Notes: generated from the sequence alone by a model not told the origin. A stretch of DNA of 52,532 nucleotides from an uncultured Acidobacteriia bacterium (GCA_903881085.1 CAIRSA010000253.1:1-52532); one strand, 5' to 3'; positions 8,694 to 18,253 are shown, counted from the stretch's first letter. Program-made: numbers and translations.

Positions 8694-9482
8694 ATGTCTA
8701 TCTTAAACTTTCGAAACTCCAAGGCCGAAGGCCGGAAACTCTCCATGGTGACGTGTTACGACTACACGTTCGCCCGTCTGCTTTCCAAATCATCCATCGA
8801 CGCGTTGCTTGTTGGCGACAGTGTGGCCATGGCCATACATGGCTACGATTCCACCCTGCCCGCCAGTGTCGACATGATGCGCATTCACACGCAGGCTGTC
8901 GCGCGAGGCGCGGCAGGCAAATTCATAGTAGCTGACATGCCGTTTCTCTCCTTTCGCAAAGGAAGAAAGGCCGCGCTCAATGCGGCCCAGCAACTGATGA
9001 CAGCGGGCGCGCACGCCGTCAAGCTCGAAGGCGTGGATGGCCACGAGGATGCGATCCAGCGGCTAGTAGAGAGCGGCGTCCCTGTCATGGGCCACCTTGG
9101 CCTGCAGCCGCAATCCGTGCACGCCTACGGCGGTTTCAAAGTGCAGGGGCGCGACGCCGGTGCCGCAAAAAACATTCTGCGCCAGGCTGCGGGGCTTGAG
9201 GCGTTGGGCTGCTTCGCCATCGTGCTGGAATGCGTGCCCGCCGAAGTGGCGCGCGAAATTACGGCCGCAATTGGCATCCCAACCATCGGCATCGGCGCCG
9301 GTGCGGGCTGCGACGGGCAGATTCTGGTACTGCAGGACCTGCTCGGTTTGACCGTCGATTTTCAACCGAAGTTCGCCCGTCCGTTCTGCGCTGGCGCGGA
9401 TGTGGTGCTTGATGCGCTGCGCCGGTTCGATGAATCAGTGAAGGCCGGCTCGTTTCCGGCGCGCGAGGAGAGTTACGCCTAA
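8694..9482 (+). CDS. panB: 3-methyl-2-oxobutanoate hydroxymethyltransferase
   Basis: PanB makes ketopantoate from 2-oxoisovalerate and 5,10-methylenetetrahydrofolate, the first committed step toward pantothenate and CoA. With the ATG at 8694 the protein has 262 residues, the family size. Its N-terminus aligns in length with E. coli PanB, so I prefer it over an in-frame TTG at 8667. Metal and catalytic residues are visible: Asp42 (LLVGDS), Asp81 (IVADMPF), Lys110 and Glu112 (AVKLEG), Glu about 178 (VLECVP), and a GIGAGAGCDGQILVLQDLLG block. The stop overlaps the panC ATG by one base. It is the first gene of the panB-panC-coaX operon. Confidence 0.97.
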   Translation: MSILNFRNSKAEGRKLSMVTCYDYTFARLLSKSSIDALLVGDSVAMAIHGYDSTLPASVDMMRIHTQAVARGAAGKFIVADMPFLSFRKGRKAALNAAQQLMTAGAHAVKLEGVDGHEDAIQRLVESGVPVMGHLGLQPQSVHAYGGFKVQGRDAGAAKNILRQAAGLEALGCFAIVLECVPAEVAREITAAIGIPTIGIGAGAGCDGQILVLQDLLGLTVDFQPKFARPFCAGADVVLDALRRFDESVKAGSFPAREESYA

Positions 9483-10249
9483 TGCAGGTTTGGAAGAGTA
9501 TCGTGGAATGGCGAAGACGGCGCGAAGCCATCGCCCAACGCACCGTCGGCTTCGTACCCACAATGGGAGCCTTGCACCCTGGCCACGGGTCTCTGGTAGA
9601 GCGCTGCCGCGCGGAAAACGAAGTCGCAGTGGTCAGCGTATTCGTGAACCCCACGCAGTTCAACGACCCGAAGGATCTGTCGCGCTACCCCTCTACCCTG
9701 GAGCACGATCTGGATATGCTGGAATCCTTGGGCGCGGACGATGTCATCATGCCCTCCAAGCGCGAACTTTATCCCAATGGCTATCTGTTCCGCATTGAGC
9801 CTGAAAGCTCCGGCCTGACGATGGAAGGTCTGCACCGGCCAGGCTTTCTGCAAGGCGTGCTGACGATTGTGATGAAGCTGCTGAACCTTGTGCAGGCTGA
9901 CCGCTCCTACTTCGGCGAGAAGGATTTTCAGCAGTTGCAGGCCGTGACGGAGATGGCCCGCGACTTCTTTTTGAAGACCCGCATCGTCCCTTGCACGACG
10001 GTCCGCGAAGCATCGGGCCTGGCGATGAGCTCGCGCAACGCACTGCTCAGCGCCGGTGCGCACGCCACCGCGCCCGCCCTCTACCGCGCGCTGACGCAGG
10101 CCTCGAACTGCGCCGAAGCGCGGTCAATCATGGAATCGAGCGGGTTCAAGGTGGATTACGTGGAGGAACATTGGGGCCGCCGTTTCGCCGCGGCGTTTCT
10201 CGATGGCGTGCGCTTGATTGACAACGTGCCTGTGAAAGGAGAGGACTAG
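9482..10249 (+). CDS. panC: pantothenate synthetase
   Basis: PanC joins ketopantoate-derived pantoate to beta-alanine, using ATP and passing through a pantoyl-adenylate. Signature motifs are FVPTMGALHPGH (residues 24-35), FVNPTQF, YFGEKDFQQLQ and REASGLAMSSRN, all in canonical order. At 255 residues it is somewhat shorter than the usual 275-290, the shortening being in the C-terminal dimerization region. ATG overlaps the panB stop (TAATG) and the stop abuts the coaX ATG, so all three genes are translationally linked. No panD (aspartate decarboxylase) is in the window, so beta-alanine must be made from elsewhere. Confidence 0.97.
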   Translation: MQVWKSIVEWRRRREAIAQRTVGFVPTMGALHPGHGSLVERCRAENEVAVVSVFVNPTQFNDPKDLSRYPSTLEHDLDMLESLGADDVIMPSKRELYPNGYLFRIEPESSGLTMEGLHRPGFLQGVLTIVMKLLNLVQADRSYFGEKDFQQLQAVTEMARDFFLKTRIVPCTTVREASGLAMSSRNALLSAGAHATAPALYRALTQASNCAEARSIMESSGFKVDYVEEHWGRRFAAAFLDGVRLIDNVPVKGED

Positions 10250-11029
10250 ATGCTTTTGGCCATCGACGTTGGCAACAGTCAAATATTCGCCGGTGTTTTC
10301 GAAGGAGAGGCTTTGCAGCTGACCTTCCGCCGCACTTCGAGCATTCATGCCTCGTCCGATGAGTATGGCATCTTCTTTCGCACGGCGTTGCGCGAAAACG
10401 ACATCGATCCGGAACTGGTTCATTTGGCCGGAGTCTGTTCCGTTGTGCCCGGCGCGCTGCATTCGCTGCGCAATTGTTTCCGCAAGTATTTCCGCTTTGA
10501 GCCGTTTCTGCTGCAGCCTGGGGCTAAGACGGGGCTGAAGATTCGCTATCGAAATCCTCTCGAGGTGGGGGCAGACAAGATCGCCAACGCCATCGGCGCC
10601 ATCTCCCGCTTTCCCGGCCGCAACCTGCTGATCGTGGATTTCGGTACGGCAACAACCCTTTGTGCGGTAAGTAAAGAGAAGGAATATCTGGGGGGCATCA
10701 TCGCGCCAGGCATTAACACTTCAATGACCGCGCTCGAAACCAAGACTGCCCGCCTGCCCTCGGTTGAGATCGTGCGCCCATCCGGAACATTGGGCCGATC
10801 CGTGGTGGAAAGCATTCAGTCGGGTCTGTACTACAGCACGCTGGCCACGGTGAAGCATCTGACCGAGGCCGTAACCGCGGAGCATTTCTCGAACGAGCCT
10901 CCCGTCATCGTGGGAACAGGCGGTTTTGCGCGGCTGTTCGATGACGAGAAGCTGTTCGATGCTTTTGTGCCAGAACTCCCGCTGATCGGCTTGCGCCGGG
11001 CAGTGGAGCTCTCATTGGCCAGACCGTAG
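10250..11029 (+). CDS. coaX: type III pantothenate kinase
   Basis: CoaX phosphorylates pantothenate to 4'-phosphopantothenate, the first step of CoA assembly. It belongs to the ASKHA-fold type III class, not the CoaA type. Visible features are the phosphate-1 motif DVGNS at residues 6-10, the GADK segment with the probable catalytic Asp109, phosphate-2 DFGTATT at 130-136, GGIIAPG, and VGTGG near the C-terminus. The residue after Asp109 is Lys where most members have Arg (GADR), a conservative change. The length of 259 residues is typical. The ATG follows the panC stop with no gap. The gene ends 4 bases before the convergent ssb stop. Confidence 0.95.
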   Translation: MLLAIDVGNSQIFAGVFEGEALQLTFRRTSSIHASSDEYGIFFRTALRENDIDPELVHLAGVCSVVPGALHSLRNCFRKYFRFEPFLLQPGAKTGLKIRYRNPLEVGADKIANAIGAISRFPGRNLLIVDFGTATTLCAVSKEKEYLGGIIAPGINTSMTALETKTARLPSVEIVRPSGTLGRSVVESIQSGLYYSTLATVKHLTEAVTAEHFSNEPPVIVGTGGFARLFDDEKLFDAFVPELPLIGLRRAVELSLARP

Positions 11030-11033
11030 GCTG

Positions 11034-11576
11034 CTAAAACGGAACGTCGTCGTCAGTAATTTCCGACTCGAACGGCGTTGATGCCGGACTGCTCGTCCTC
11101 GCCGGCGGTGGAGGAGCCGACCGCTGCTGCGCGCTGCGCGGCATTGAAACCGGTCCACCGGCAGAACGCGTGGGAGGACCGCCGAAGCCGGAGTCCATAT
11201 CGTCCATGCCGCCGGGTGCGTCGCCACGCCCCCCACCCCCGCCACCGCTGCCAAGGAGGATGATATCGTCAACTACCACATCCGTAAAGTATTTTTTCTG
11301 ACCATCCTTGTCCTCGTAACTGCGAGTCTGTAAGCGGCCTTCCACGTAGACTTGTTTGCCTTTCAACAAGTATTGAGAGACATTCTCAGCACGCCAGGCA
11401 GTGATGTTGTGCCAGTCTGTTTCTTCTTTCCAATCGCCCGTCTGTTGATCTTTCCAACGACGGCTGGTGGCCAAGGTGAACTTTGTTACCGACGCGCCCG
11501 ACGGCGTGAACTTGGTTTCCGCATCCTTGCCAATATTCCCAATCAAGATTACTTTGTTAACGCTTCGCGATGCCAT
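11034..11576 (-). CDS. ssb: single-stranded DNA-binding protein
   Basis: SSB coats single-stranded DNA in replication, recombination and repair. The 180-residue protein starts with MASRSVNKVILIGNIG and carries the OB-fold to about residue 110, including DWHNITAW, YLLKGKQVYVEGRLQ and a YFTDVVVDDIILL strand. A Gly/Pro/Ser-rich disordered tail follows, ending in the acidic SSB-Ct tip DDDVPF that binds partner proteins. The ATG at 11576 is chosen over an upstream in-frame codon because it gives the family's canonical N-terminus. It is transcribed toward coaX. The promoter is unclear, with a possible TACAGT -10 just upstream. Confidence 0.96.
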   Translation of the reverse strand: MASRSVNKVILIGNIGKDAETKFTPSGASVTKFTLATSRRWKDQQTGDWKEETDWHNITAWRAENVSQYLLKGKQVYVEGRLQTRSYEDKDGQKKYFTDVVVDDIILLGSGGGGGGRGDAPGGMDDMDSGFGGPPTRSAGGPVSMPRSAQQRSAPPPPARTSSPASTPFESEITDDDVPF

Positions 11577-11926
11577 ATCAATTGCACTGTAGCACAGGCG
11601 GGGCATAAGGTCCCCTACTCATCAGCGATCCTGTCTGAGTTCGGATTCATCTTGTTTGTTTCCAGATCCTTCGGCTGTCGGCGTCATCTGAAGCCATTCT
11701 TGCAAATCTTTTCTGGCGCTTGGACTGTCAAGTTTCTCGCCTGTTGTATCGCAACGCCAAAGCGGCTCGTCCAGTTGCTATTACTTTAATCTTCAGGTAG
11801 TATTTAGCAAAGATTGAGGCGGTTCCGCCGCGGCAGACCACAAAAAACATGGAGACAAAGTGCCTCATTTCATTTTTGGATTGAACATGACAGCCCTCGC
11901 CTTGAAGCTGGGGTTTTAGCAGCCCT
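11577..11926. other. intergenic region between ssb and the sulfatase gene
   Basis: No convincing gene is seen: the open frames here lack ribosome sites, family resemblance and a plausible composition. A weak sigma-70-like pair pointing toward the sulfatase, TTGCTA (11775-11780) and TAGTAT (11798-11803) with a 17-base spacer, could be the promoter of the sulfatase-receptor operon. It would leave a leader of about 115 bases. Confidence 0.4.
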
Positions 11927-13474
11927 ATGGAACAACTCTCCAGGCGTGCCTTCTTGGGGTCCGTTGGGACAGGCGTTGCCTGGCGTGGCAGCGCACCCTC
12001 AAGGCCCAATATCGTCTTGCTGCTTGCCGATGACCTGGGGTTTGGCGACGTGCAGTTTCTAAACCCGAAGCGCGGCAAGCTGCCCACACCGAACATTGAC
12101 CGGCTGGCGGCGCAGGGGATGAGTTTTTCCGACGCTCACAGCGGATCGGCAGTCTGCAGCCCCACTCGTTATGGAATTCTCACCGGGCGATACGCGTGGC
12201 GGTCCCGACTGCAGCAAGGGGTACTCGGGCCGTACGGAGAACCGCTGATCGGGCCTGGGCAATTCACGCTGCAAGGCATGCTACGGGACAAGGGATACGA
12301 GACGGCATGCATTGGCAAATGGCATCTGGGGTGGAACTGGCCCATGGAGAAGGGCAAGCACGATTTTACTAAACCAATCGCGGGTGGGCCAACAACAACG
12401 GGCTTCCAGACGTACTTCGGAACCGATATTCCGAACTACCCGCCGTATTGCTTTATTGAGAATGACCGCACCGTCGGGATTCCGTCCATCCCCAAGCCGA
12501 AGAGCCTCTATGGCACGGATGGGGAGATGCTGCCGGGGTGGCGGCTGGATGCCATTCTTCCGGCGTTGGAAAAATGCGCGTGCGAGTTTGTGCGGCGCTG
12601 CGCGAATGAGAAGAAGCCGTACTTCCTATACCTGCCATTGACATCGCCACATACGCCGTTGGCGGTGGACCAGACATGGCGCGGCAGGAGCGGCTTCGGA
12701 CTTTATGGCGACTGGGTGATGCAGACCGATGCGGTTGTGGGGAAGGTGCTGGAAGCGATCGACGAAAGCGGCGGACGGGACAACACGCTGGTGATATTTA
12801 CAAGCGACAACGGCTGTGCGCCATATATTGGATTCGATGCGGAAGCAGAGAATACGCGGATGGGAAGAGTGAAGGAATTGGAAGAGAAGGGGCATTTTCC
12901 CAGTGCAGGTTTTCGCGGTTATAAGTCAGACATCTGGGAGGGCGGTCATCGCGTTCCCTTTGTGGTGCGCTGGCCGCAGAAGGTGCAAGCAGGATCGAAG
13001 AGCGAGCAGACCATCTGCCTGACTGACCTGTTGGCAACTTGTGCGGAGGTAGTTGAGGCGCAGGCGCCAGCCACGGCGGCCGGGGATAGCGAGAGCTTTC
13101 TGCCGGCGCTCAAAGGAAAGACGCTGAAGCGAAAGCGGGCCGCGATCGTGCATCATTCGATCGGCGGGCAGTTTGCAATTCGCGAGGGGAAGTGGAAGTT
13201 GGCCTTATGCGCAGGCTCGGGCGGCTGGACTGAGCCGACTGAGGCTCAAGCCGCGTCACTGGGGTTGCCGGCGGGGCAGTTGTATGACATGCAGGCCGAC
13301 CCGGCAGAGCAGAACAATCTTTATCTTAAGCATCCGCAGATAGTGAGCCGGTTGACGCAATTGATGGACCAGTATGTCAACAACGGCAGAAGCACACCGG
13401 GACCGCGATTGCGGAACGATGTGGCGATTCAAATTCACAAACCGGTTAGCCGGAAAGCAGTGGGGAGCGATTGA
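11927..13474 (+). CDS. Tat-secreted sulfatase (arylsulfatase family)
   Basis: A 515-residue type I sulfatase that hydrolyzes sulfate esters. A twin-arginine signal is present (SRRAFLG at residues 5-11). The alkaline-phosphatase-like fold begins with RPNIVLLLADDLGFGD, whose Asp35/Asp36 bind the metal. The CSPTR signature at 77-81 contains the Cys normally converted to formylglycine, with the TGR extension after it. GKWHLG, TSDNG and the C-terminal LYDMQADPAEQNN are typical. Folding-linked Cys modification implies a formylglycine-generating enzyme encoded elsewhere. Its stop directly abuts the ATG of a TonB receptor gene, arguing for joint use of a sulfated polysaccharide or sulfate ester. The substrate is unknown. 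Confidence 0.92.
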   Translation: MEQLSRRAFLGSVGTGVAWRGSAPSRPNIVLLLADDLGFGDVQFLNPKRGKLPTPNIDRLAAQGMSFSDAHSGSAVCSPTRYGILTGRYAWRSRLQQGVLGPYGEPLIGPGQFTLQGMLRDKGYETACIGKWHLGWNWPMEKGKHDFTKPIAGGPTTTGFQTYFGTDIPNYPPYCFIENDRTVGIPSIPKPKSLYGTDGEMLPGWRLDAILPALEKCACEFVRRCANEKKPYFLYLPLTSPHTPLAVDQTWRGRSGFGLYGDWVMQTDAVVGKVLEAIDESGGRDNTLVIFTSDNGCAPYIGFDAEAENTRMGRVKELEEKGHFPSAGFRGYKSDIWEGGHRVPFVVRWPQKVQAGSKSEQTICLTDLLATCAEVVEAQAPATAAGDSESFLPALKGKTLKRKRAAIVHHSIGGQFAIREGKWKLALCAGSGGWTEPTEAQAASLGLPAGQLYDMQADPAEQNNLYLKHPQIVSRLTQLMDQYVNNGRSTPGPRLRNDVAIQIHKPVSRKAVGSD

Positions 13475-16400
13475 ATGAATATCTGGAAAACCATGTTTGT
13501 TGCCTGCCTGGCATTGTTGCTGGCTGGAGGATTAGAGGCGCAGGTGTCGACTGCGTCGATTCAAGGAACGGTACACGACTCCACGGGGGCAGCGATTCCT
13601 GCTGCCCGGGTGGTGCTCCGCAGCAGCGGCACCAACGTAGAGACGAGCACTTCGACAAATGGCACGGGCGAGTACGCCATTGTGAACATTTTGCCGGGAG
13701 CGTATTCGCTGCGTGTAAGCAGGCAGGGGTTTCAGTCGGCGCAACAAAAGGACATCACGCTTTCTGTGAACCAGACAGCTTCGTACAATTTTACACTTCC
13801 GGTGGGTTCGGCCGAACAGACGGTCACGGTGACCGATGCGGCTCCGGCTATCGAGAGCTCAACCGCTGAACTGGGGGCGGTGATCAGCAGCGATGCGGTG
13901 AATGACCTACCGCTGAACGGACGCAACTTCACGCAGTTGCTGCAACTGACACCCGGCGCCAGCCCCATCAATACGGCGCAACAGTTGGGATTCAAGAGTG
14001 TAGGCACGACGGACTTCCCATCCTTCCACGGTGCGCGCAACCGTGCGAACCTGTTTCTGGTGGATGGGTTGAACGATCAATCGTCAATCTCCAGCAACTA
14101 CGCGGTGCCCCCTATTGTGGATGACATATTGGAGTTCAAGGTGGATGCGCACAATGACCAGGTCCAGTTTGGCGGAGTCAGCGGCGGCGTAGTGAACGTG
14201 GTAACAAAGTCCGGCACAAACACGTTTCACGGCACAGCCTGGGAGTATCTTCGGAACTCGGTGTTCGATGCCCGCAATACGTTTTTTTCGACGGTGAATC
14301 CGCTGCGTCAGAATCAATTCGGCGGGAATCTTGGCGGACCGGTCTTACTCCCCAAATACAATGGACGCAACCGCACGTTCTTCTTCGCAAGCTACGAAGG
14401 GTTCCGCAACAGCACGCCAAGCCAGACACTGGGCCGAGTGCCCACAACGGCCCAGATTGGCGGCAACCTGAGCGACCTGAACCTGCCGATCTATAATCCG
14501 TTCACAACGCGCGCCGATCCGGCGAAACCCGGTCAGTTTATTCGCGATCCCTTCCCCGGAGCGATTATTCCCGTCAGCCTGATGGACCCGGCTATGTCAA
14601 AACTGGCGCAGGCAATGTATCCGGCTCCAACGGGAACCGGAACTACCAACTTCAGCGCAACATCTCCGGTGCATGTGGCGCAAAACGTGTTTAACATCCG
14701 CGCCGATCAGCAGTTGGGAGAGAAGGATTCGTTTTGGTTCCGGTATAGCCAGATCACGCTGCCCAAGGACTCGGTAAATCGTATTGGCAATGGCGTAACC
14801 AACGACACCTGGCATGCCCATACGGTGGGTGCAAACTGGACCCATATCTTTGGGCCGGGAATGGTGATGCAGGCGCAGTTCGGACGGACCTTTGCCATCG
14901 ACAATAACCGGGCTGCCGTGCCAACTACTCCGGCGGGGGTGATTGAAGCGTTGTCTCCGAATTTCGCATGCGGGTATCCAGGAGACCGGAAGTGCCTGCT
15001 GCCTAGCGTGGGATTAACCAACTTCATTGGAACGCCGGCGGATTCGGTTACAGACCAGGGCGCGACGGATATCTGGTCAGGCCAGGTGAACCTTTCGAAG
15101 CTTTGGAGAAAGCACCTGTTCACGATGGGCTTCAGCTTGAATACGAACAACATTGACGAGTTGATTTTGAATAACAGCATCACCTACGGCGCTTCGCAGA
15201 CCGCCGATCCGCAGAACCTCGGCAAGACGGGGAGCGATCTTGCATCGTTCCTGTTGGGTGTGCCGTCGGCTGGCTCGCGGAGGCTGCAGGGCGGCGGCGA
15301 GAATCATGGCTGGGTAAACGGATTCTACTTCGGTGACCAGTGGAAGATTACGTCGCGTCTGACAATGAATTGGGGAGTGCGGTATGACCTCACACTGCGC
15401 ACGACATGGGGGACAAAATCGGACGATACGATCTTTGTTGGCTCGTTGGACGGCAACAACGGCACTTACATTGTGCAGGTGCCAACGCCGTTCTGTTCGG
15501 CAACCGGGAAGGCACCGTGCATTCCCGGTTCGGCGCTGCCCGATCATGTGGTGCTGGCCAAAGATGGACATATCTTCCGCAACGATAAGTCGAACTTCGC
15601 TCCGCGCATGGGATTCGCCTACAGGCTGACGTCGAAGACGGTGATCCGCACCGGAGGCGGCATCTTCTATGACAACTGGGCAACCTGGACGCAGTTGGGG
15701 CAGAGCTATGGTGCGAACTGGCCTTCGGTGAATCTGCTACAGGCAACCAATCAGAATCCCGATGTGGTGACGGTTCGGGCGGCCAATCCACTGGCGGCGA
15801 TCGGTGCGGGCGCTCTGCCGGCAGCCACTCCGTTCACGCTGCTGCAAACATACAAAGACCCGTATATGAAGACCCCATACACGAGCGAATGGAACTTCGG
15901 GATTCAGCAGCAGTTGGGGGCAACCACTGCGTTGGCGGTGGACTACGTCGGCTCGCATGGCAGCCGCCTGGATCTGAATACATTCTTCAATACTGCAACG
16001 CCTGGGCCCGGACCGCAGGCTGCGCGGCGGCCCTATTCGTATATCACACCGACTAATTATGAGCGGACGAATGGCCGCAGCAGCTACGAGGCGTTGGAGG
16101 TATCGTTAAACCGGAGGATGACAATGGGATTCAGCTTCCTGGTTTCTTACACATGGGGCAAGTCAATCGATACTTCCTGTTCCGGATGGGCAGGCGTGGA
16201 AGGCTGCGCAAATCAGAATCCGTACAACACGAATGCCGACAAGAGTGTTTCGGCCTACGACCTGACTCATATTCTCTCGACGAGCGTGCTTTATGAGTTG
16301 CCCTTCGGAAAAGGCAAGCGTTTTGCGTCTGGAAACCGCGTGGTGGATTATGTGGCAGGCGGATGGCAGACCAATGCGATTGTCAGTCTCCACAGCGGCA

Positions 16401-16810
16401 CTCCGTACACCTTGGGCGTCGGCGGCGACATTGCGAATACAGGAAATTCAAACAACGCCGGTTATTATGAGCGGCTAAATGTAGTGGGCGATCCGCACCT
16501 GGACAATCCTTCGCCGTCGCAGTGGTTCAATACAAAGGCGTTTGCCGTGCCTGCAAGCTTCACTTACGGCAACCTGGGACGGAACACCTTCCGCACGGAC
16601 TGGACGCGCAACATGGACTTCTCTCTCTTCCGCGAGTTCAAGGTGCGGGAAGGGCTGCGAGTGCAGTTCCGGGCGGAAGCCTTTAATATCATGAACAACG
16701 TGGTGTGGGGAGCGCCGGTAGCGAATTACACGAACGCGAACTTCGGCAAGGTACTGTCGGTGGGGAACAGTCCGAGGCAGTTGCAGTTTGCCTTGAAGCT
16801 TAGGTTCTGA
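13475..16810 (+). CDS. TonB-dependent receptor, Oar-like, paired with sulfatase
   Basis: A 1111-residue outer-membrane receptor: signal peptide to about residue 22, carboxypeptidase-regulatory-like domain (about 25-110, QVSTASIQGTVHDSTG), plug domain with LPLNGRNFTQLLQLTPGA and GGVVNVVTKSGTNTFHGTAWEYLRN split across residues 135-265, then a barrel ending in LQFALKLRF. The NAPRMGFAYRL-type, GNLGRNTFR and FRAEAFNIMNN blocks are shared with the other two receptors in this window. The start codon follows the sulfatase stop without a gap, so the genes form one operon. It probably imports or binds the sulfatase substrate or product (inference). Confidence 0.9.
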   Translation: MNIWKTMFVACLALLLAGGLEAQVSTASIQGTVHDSTGAAIPAARVVLRSSGTNVETSTSTNGTGEYAIVNILPGAYSLRVSRQGFQSAQQKDITLSVNQTASYNFTLPVGSAEQTVTVTDAAPAIESSTAELGAVISSDAVNDLPLNGRNFTQLLQLTPGASPINTAQQLGFKSVGTTDFPSFHGARNRANLFLVDGLNDQSSISSNYAVPPIVDDILEFKVDAHNDQVQFGGVSGGVVNVVTKSGTNTFHGTAWEYLRNSVFDARNTFFSTVNPLRQNQFGGNLGGPVLLPKYNGRNRTFFFASYEGFRNSTPSQTLGRVPTTAQIGGNLSDLNLPIYNPFTTRADPAKPGQFIRDPFPGAIIPVSLMDPAMSKLAQAMYPAPTGTGTTNFSATSPVHVAQNVFNIRADQQLGEKDSFWFRYSQITLPKDSVNRIGNGVTNDTWHAHTVGANWTHIFGPGMVMQAQFGRTFAIDNNRAAVPTTPAGVIEALSPNFACGYPGDRKCLLPSVGLTNFIGTPADSVTDQGATDIWSGQVNLSKLWRKHLFTMGFSLNTNNIDELILNNSITYGASQTADPQNLGKTGSDLASFLLGVPSAGSRRLQGGGENHGWVNGFYFGDQWKITSRLTMNWGVRYDLTLRTTWGTKSDDTIFVGSLDGNNGTYIVQVPTPFCSATGKAPCIPGSALPDHVVLAKDGHIFRNDKSNFAPRMGFAYRLTSKTVIRTGGGIFYDNWATWTQLGQSYGANWPSVNLLQATNQNPDVVTVRAANPLAAIGAGALPAATPFTLLQTYKDPYMKTPYTSEWNFGIQQQLGATTALAVDYVGSHGSRLDLNTFFNTATPGPGPQAARRPYSYITPTNYERTNGRSSYEALEVSLNRRMTMGFSFLVSYTWGKSIDTSCSGWAGVEGCANQNPYNTNADKSVSAYDLTHILSTSVLYELPFGKGKRFASGNRVVDYVAGGWQTNAIVSLHSGTPYTLGVGGDIANTGNSNNAGYYERLNVVGDPHLDNPSPSQWFNTKAFAVPASFTYGNLGRNTFRTDWTRNMDFSLFREFKVREGLRVQFRAEAFNIMNNVVWGAPVANYTNANFGKVLSVGNSPRQLQFALKLRF

Positions 16811-16882
16811 TTCGGAGCTAACTCGCCACCCGGCCTGAACTCGGTCCTAAAGCGATATTGGCGTTCCACCATTAGTTACCAG

Positions 16883-16910
16883 TTGCACTTTTGCAAATTT
16901 GGGCGATAAT
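16883..16910 (+). promoter_or_regulatory. sigma-70-like promoter
   Basis: TTGCAC (16883-16888) and GATAAT (16905-16910) are separated by 16 bases. The predicted start site near 16917 suits the gene starting at 16984 and makes an upstream in-frame start at 16891 unlikely. A small hairpin AGGGC-TT-GCCCT (16930-16941) lies in the leader. Confidence 0.5.
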
Positions 16911-16983
16911 GAATTCTATCCTCACATTTAGGGCTTGCCCTACTTGGCTGGGGAAAAGTGCCGATAGGTTGTTTGGGGTGATC

Positions 16984-18246
16984 ATGCAGAGACCCTGGCG
17001 ACGTAAACGTCAACAATTAGGCTCCGCTCGCGGGCCGTTCCTCTTCGCGGGAACACTTCTGATTTGTGCGTCCACGCTGCCTGCACAACAACTTCTCTCG
17101 GGCTCGGGCCCGGGAGGGTCGGTGCGCATGTTCAACACCGACATGGCCGTGATGGAGATTCAGGAGGCGCGTAAGGACCTTCCCTGTACCGTAACTCCTA
17201 CTAAACCCGTGCTCGGCTTCGACCTGAAATTCCATTCCGGCTATGACGTGGCCATGCCGATGAAGGATTTGACCGGCGGAGAGAATCTGCTGACGATTCT
17301 GTTCCGAGTGATCCCTGAACACCATAACGAAGACCCGATCTACTTTATGCACCGTGTCCGAGTGCCGCAGATCGATGATGACGCCAAGGGCGACACCGTG
17401 CTCCATGGTGGCTTCGATCTGGGCGAAGGCAAATATCATGTGGATTGGCTGATGCGCGACCGAAGCGAGCGGGTCTGCTCGTTTTTTTGGGATTCCGAGG
17501 CGTCACTGACAGCTAAGGACCGCCAGATGAACCTGGTAATGGCACCGGAGCTGGTGGCGCAGATTGAAGGCGACCAGTTCAAGGAAGAGCCTCCAGTGGA
17601 ACGCGCGCAGGCTGAGCCGCGTCTCAACATTAAGGTTTTGATAAACTTTGCGCCGCAGAATGCGCTGTCGGCGGCTATGCAGCCGCTGGACACGTCGGCG
17701 CTTGTTTCGATTTTAAGAAGTATCTCGCGCGAACCGCGGATCGATAAGTTTTCACTTGTTGCATTTAACATGCAGGAGCAGCGCGTGGTCTACCGGCAGG
17801 AAAATGCCGACAAGATCGATTTTCCCGCGCTTGGCGAAGCAGTTGGCGGCATGAAGTTGGGAACGGTGAAGTTTTCGCAGTTATCCGTGAAGCATAGCGA
17901 CACCCAGTTCCTGTCGGAATTGATTAAGAAAGAGGTCGCAACCGAGGAAAATCATCCGGATGCGATTATTTTTGCTGGGCCGAAAGTAATGCTGGATAAC
18001 AACGTTCAGCAGGATACGTTGAAGGACCTTGGAGAAGTGGATTACCCGATCTTCTATATGAACTACAACCTGAACCCGCAAGTAACACCATGGCGCGATT
18101 CCATCTCCCATGCTGTTAAATTTTTTAAGGGACAGGAGTACACTATTAGCAGACCGAGGGATCTTTGGTTTGCAATGTCAGAAATGGTGGGCCGGATTGC
18201 GAAGGCGAAGCACAGCCATCGCACATCGGGCGGTTCCACCCAATAG
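16984..18246 (+). CDS. secreted protein with degenerate VWA-like domain
   Basis: A protein of about 420 residues of a kind common in Acidobacteria. The N-terminus is basic (PWRRKRQQ) and is followed by a hydrophobic signal segment ending in LPAQQ near residue 35. The middle (about residues 40-190) is an all-beta region. The second half reads like a von Willebrand A fold: a LNIKVLINFAP strand, the long helix LVSILRSIS and the DAIIFAGP strand. It lacks an intact DxSxS metal site. I prefer the ATG at 16984 because it gives a normal signal peptide and lies downstream of the predicted promoter. Function unknown. A secreted methyltransferase gene follows 7 bases later. Confidence 0.65.
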   Translation: MQRPWRRKRQQLGSARGPFLFAGTLLICASTLPAQQLLSGSGPGGSVRMFNTDMAVMEIQEARKDLPCTVTPTKPVLGFDLKFHSGYDVAMPMKDLTGGENLLTILFRVIPEHHNEDPIYFMHRVRVPQIDDDAKGDTVLHGGFDLGEGKYHVDWLMRDRSERVCSFFWDSEASLTAKDRQMNLVMAPELVAQIEGDQFKEEPPVERAQAEPRLNIKVLINFAPQNALSAAMQPLDTSALVSILRSISREPRIDKFSLVAFNMQEQRVVYRQENADKIDFPALGEAVGGMKLGTVKFSQLSVKHSDTQFLSELIKKEVATEENHPDAIIFAGPKVMLDNNVQQDTLKDLGEVDYPIFYMNYNLNPQVTPWRDSISHAVKFFKGQEYTISRPRDLWFAMSEMVGRIAKAKHSHRTSGGSTQ

Positions 18247-18253
18247 GGGTCTC

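Noticed and set aside
11352..12096. Open frames in both directions across the ssb leader and the sulfatase 5' region
   Set aside because: They overlap well-supported genes or have no ribosome site, and their composition is not coding-like.
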